From positions 1 through 33,375 of the forward strand of contig CAXTJZ010000011.1 in NCBI GenBank assembly GCA_964244695.1: a stretch of 33,375 nucleotides of DNA, given 5' to 3'. The DNA comes from BOG-908 sp964244695. Its GTDB lineage: Bacteria > Pseudomonadota > Alphaproteobacteria > Acetobacterales > Acetobacteraceae. Both the position numbers and the translations under genes were made by a program. Under the pieces are notes generated by a model, which made no database searches, was not told where the DNA came from, and saw only the letters and a list, made by a program, of their open reading frames with translations. Shown in pieces: positions 31,182 through 33,375 of the stretch; positions within the stretch are counted from its first letter, which is position 1; each line of letters begins with the position of its first letter.

Positions 31182-31880
31182 CGGTTCCAAATCGATCCAA
31201 CTCAAATGCCCGCCCTTGCCCGCCCCCGTATCCATGAACATCGCCGTGCCGCCATTTTCCCCATGCGTAACCCAGGGCCGACCGTCCCTGCTGCGCTGGT
31301 CATGCCCGCAATAGACCGTCATGCCCGCAGGGATGTGGTTTACCCAGCGCAGCAGCCGCTCCGGAAAGCCGTCCGGCTGGGTCCGTCCGGTGGTTTCGCC
31401 GAACAGGGCGCGGGAGAGCAGTGGGTTGACGGGACCCAGCGGGTCCGGCGGCGGGTTGGCGAGCATGCCGGTGTGGAAGGCAGCGTGCACGAAGAAGCGC
31501 TGCGCGTGGACAATCCAGGCGGGCGCACGCTCCAGTTCCGCCAGCGCGCGCGCGCGTAGCTCCGGGTCCAGCGCGGCCATGGTGGCCTCGAGCTGCGGGC
31601 CGCCGCGCACGCGCTCGCCGCGCAGCGCGCGGCCCAGCTTGCGGTCGTGATTGCCGACGAGGAACAGGCCGCGGCCCTCGTCGATGAGGCGAAACATCAG
31701 GCGCAGCGCACCGGCGCTGTCCGGCCCGGAGTCGATCAGATCGCCGAGCTGGACGACGAAGCGGTCCGTGTCTGCGGCGAAGGCGAAGGCGCGCTGGTCA
31801 CCGTGCACGTCGCCCACGATGCGCAGGGGACGGTCCAACGGTATCTGGGTGATCAGTCCTGGATCAGTGACGGCGTTCAC
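31179..31880 (-). CDS. Calcineurin-like metallophosphoesterase (ApaH/PrpE type)
   Basis: The 233-aa protein has the metal-binding motifs GDVHG (23-27), GDLIDSGPDS (46-55) and GNHDRK (76-81), with later ligands in VHAAFH and YCGHDQRS. This places it with the PPP-type phosphatases, including ApaH diadenosine tetraphosphatase and PrpE/PrpA protein phosphatases; the substrate is not clear. The GTG at 31880 overlaps the photolyase TGA by 4 nt (GTGA), so translation is probably coupled to that gene. Its TAA is part of the hairpin element's edge. Confidence 0.85.
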   Translation of the reverse strand: MNAVTDPGLITQIPLDRPLRIVGDVHGDQRAFAFAADTDRFVVQLGDLIDSGPDSAGALRLMFRLIDEGRGLFLVGNHDRKLGRALRGERVRGGPQLEATMAALDPELRARALAELERAPAWIVHAQRFFVHAAFHTGMLANPPPDPLGPVNPLLSRALFGETTGRTQPDGFPERLLRWVNHIPAGMTVYCGHDQRSRDGRPWVTHGENGGTAMFMDTGAGKGGHLSWIDLEP

Positions 31881-33298
31881 GTAGCCTGGTCTTTGACGGT
31901 GCGGCGATAGGCGTCCAGCGCGCGGTTACGGCCCGCTGTCAGGTCTATGAGGGGTTCCGGATACGTCTTGCCCAAGGTTACGCCGGCGCGGGCGAGTTCC
32001 TGCTTCGGGGCAGTCCACGGCGCGTGCAAGTAGCGATCCGGCAAGCCGGCAAGCTCGGGCACGAAACGCCGCACATAGGCGCCGTCGCCGTCGAACTTCT
32101 GACCTTGGGTGACCGGATTGAACACGCGGAAGAACGGTTGGCTGTCTATTCCGGTTCCCGCGATCCATTGCCAGCTCGCAGCATTACTGGCGAGATCGGC
32201 ATCCACCAGCGTGTCCCAGAACCACGCCTCGCCCGCCTCCCAGGAGATCAGCAGGTGTTTGACCAGGAAGCTGGCGGCGATCATGCGTACGCGGTTGTGC
32301 ATCCAGCCGATCTGCCAGAGCTGGCGCATGCCGGCGTCCACGATGGGCACGCCGGTCCGGCCGTGGTGCCAGCGGGCGAGGTCCTTGGGGTGTTTGCGGA
32401 AGGGCAGCTTGGCAAAGGACGGCCGCAACGGCGTCTCGGGCAGGCTGGGGTGGTGCCAGAGAAGATAGGCGGAGAAATCCCGCCAGATCAGCTCGCGGCG
32501 GTAGGTGTGGTGGTCCGGCGTGTCCGTCTCGGTGCGGCTGGCGTGCCACACGGTGCGAGGCGAGATCTCGCCCCAGTGCAGATGCGGCGACAGCATCGAC
32601 GTGCCGTCCTCGCCCGGCAGGTTGCGTCCGGTGCTGTAGCGGGTGACGGCCTGCGTTACGAAAAGCTTGAGGCGTTCCAACGCCGCCTGTTCGCCGGGGG
32701 TCCATAGATCGCGCAGGCCGCCGGCCCAGTCGGGATGGGTGGGTAGCAGGTTCCAGTCTTCCAGCCTGTCGGAGGCTGCCTTCGCGCTGGCGATCTTGGC
32801 AGGCGCGGGCAGCGGGTCTGGCGGTTCGCCAAGCGCCTCCACGGCGCGGGCGAAGGGGGTGTACATGCCATAGACCGTGTTCGTCTGGCTGCGTATCCGG
32901 TCCGGGTCGATCAGGGTGGCGGTGCGGTGCAAACGCAGGGTGGTGGCCGAGGGCAGGGCGGCGGCCACCGCCGCGTCGGCTTTGCGCCAGCCGGGCTCGT
33001 GGGCGATGCCGGCGTGTATGGCGGCGGCACCCAGCTCGACGGCGAGCGCCGGGAGGATCTGCGCGGGATCGCCGCGGCGCAGGGTGAGGGGCGCGTGCAG
33101 TTTGGCGAGGCTGGCGGCGAGTGCCACCAGGCTGTGATGCAGCCACCAGCGTCCCGCGCCTCCGACCGGCCAGGCCTGGTTGTCGTCCAGGATGTAGACC
33201 GGCAGGATTCGCGCCTTGTTGGCCAGGGCGGCGACCAGCGCGGGGTTGTCGGAGAGGCGGAGGTCCTGGCGGAACCAGACGATGTTTGTCTCGGGCAT
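31877..33298 (-). CDS. phrB: Deoxyribodipyrimidine photolyase, class I CPD type
   Basis: This flavoenzyme repairs cyclobutane pyrimidine dimers using blue light. The 473-aa protein starts PETNIVWFRQDLRLSDNPAL, the antenna domain. The FAD-binding region includes YSTGRNLPGEDGTS and LSPHLHWGEISPRTVW. The conserved core runs through GMRQLWQIGWMHNRVRM and DADLASNAASWQWIAGTG, and the C-terminus has FFRVFNPVTQ. The ATG at 33298 is preferred to the TTG one codon earlier. It overlaps the upstream gene (TGATG) and the downstream phosphatase. With the FeS photolyase at 27153, the window holds two distinct light-dependent repair enzymes. Confidence 0.95.
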   Translation of the reverse strand: MPETNIVWFRQDLRLSDNPALVAALANKARILPVYILDDNQAWPVGGAGRWWLHHSLVALAASLAKLHAPLTLRRGDPAQILPALAVELGAAAIHAGIAHEPGWRKADAAVAAALPSATTLRLHRTATLIDPDRIRSQTNTVYGMYTPFARAVEALGEPPDPLPAPAKIASAKAASDRLEDWNLLPTHPDWAGGLRDLWTPGEQAALERLKLFVTQAVTRYSTGRNLPGEDGTSMLSPHLHWGEISPRTVWHASRTETDTPDHHTYRRELIWRDFSAYLLWHHPSLPETPLRPSFAKLPFRKHPKDLARWHHGRTGVPIVDAGMRQLWQIGWMHNRVRMIAASFLVKHLLISWEAGEAWFWDTLVDADLASNAASWQWIAGTGIDSQPFFRVFNPVTQGQKFDGDGAYVRRFVPELAGLPDRYLHAPWTAPKQELARAGVTLGKTYPEPLIDLTAGRNRALDAYRRTVKDQAT

Positions 33299-33375
33299 CA
33301 AGCGGATTTGTGTGGTCGGGGCGCGCTGGCAAGTTTCGGCGCCGGCACGTCGAAGGTGAACACGCGGGTCTGGCC
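33298..33375 (-). CDS. C-terminal end of an unidentified gene (partial)
   Basis: The minus strand reads 25 codons and TGA, ending VPAPKLASAPRPHKSA, and continues off the window. Its stop overlaps the photolyase ATG as TGATG, so it belongs to the same transcript and is translationally coupled. The visible part is too short to identify. Confidence 0.6.
   Translation of the reverse strand, partial: GQTRVFTFDVPAPKLASAPRPHKSA

Noticed and set aside
32184..33332. A 382-codon minus-strand frame shifted against the photolyase gene
   Set aside because: It is Arg/Pro/Gly-rich and out of frame with the recognised photolyase.

Overview
The window is chromosomal DNA from a GC-rich alphaproteobacterium, most likely a member of the Acetobacteraceae (Acetobacterales/Rhodospirillales). 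This rests on the gene order nuoIJKLMN-birA-coaX-rnj-DUF1467-proS-lolC-lolD, the short ProRS lacking an editing domain, and the alphaproteobacterial DUF1467 protein. A secreted sedolisin (S53, an acid-active family) fits an acid-tolerant lifestyle, but that is only a hint. No plasmid, phage, IS transposase, tRNA, rRNA or CRISPR was seen.

Layout. 1-6252: distal part of the complex I operon (end of nuoI, then nuoJ-N). 6249-9875: monofunctional biotin ligase, type III pantothenate kinase, RNase J and a small DUF1467 membrane protein, mostly overlapping or nearly so. 9876-10361: a gap with a strong intrinsic terminator and a possible small RNA. 10362-13594: proS and the LolC/E-LolD lipoprotein exporter. 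13788-15765: galE and a GT9 glycosyltransferase. 15762-17450: a small YXWGXW lipoprotein, cspA, and the remains of a cyclic-nucleotide-domain gene broken by an in-frame stop. 17451-20158 (minus): a cytochrome P450 followed by a Baeyer-Villiger-type flavin monooxygenase. 20364-27082: pyrE, a small hypothetical, a secreted hypothetical, gltA, a CHAD protein with a SixA-type phosphatase, and a TylF-type methyltransferase. 27153-33375: an FeS-type photolyase/cryptochrome, a sedolisin, and a coupled minus-strand unit of an unknown gene, class I photolyase and metallophosphatase.

The most unusual feature is a family of AT-rich paired-hairpin elements of about 130-340 bp. Eight are well formed and at least four are decayed or half copies. 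Each has two arms facing each other across a variable GC-rich spacer. Each arm is a local palindrome of the form NNNC-T6-G(A)-A6-GNNN followed by a CAAAA/TTTTG mini-hairpin. Eleven of the twelve lie directly after a stop codon, usually with only 5-25 nt of purine-rich (G)CAAG/GAAG sequence before the hairpin, in the same position relative to the gene on either strand. The outer stem bases covary between copies. One copy sits inside the nuo operon, and one half copy supplies the start codon and N-terminus of the GT9 gene. I regard this as the best candidate for an undescribed system: a 3'-UTR-targeted palindromic element with possible roles in mRNA 3'-end definition, stability or nucleoid organisation.
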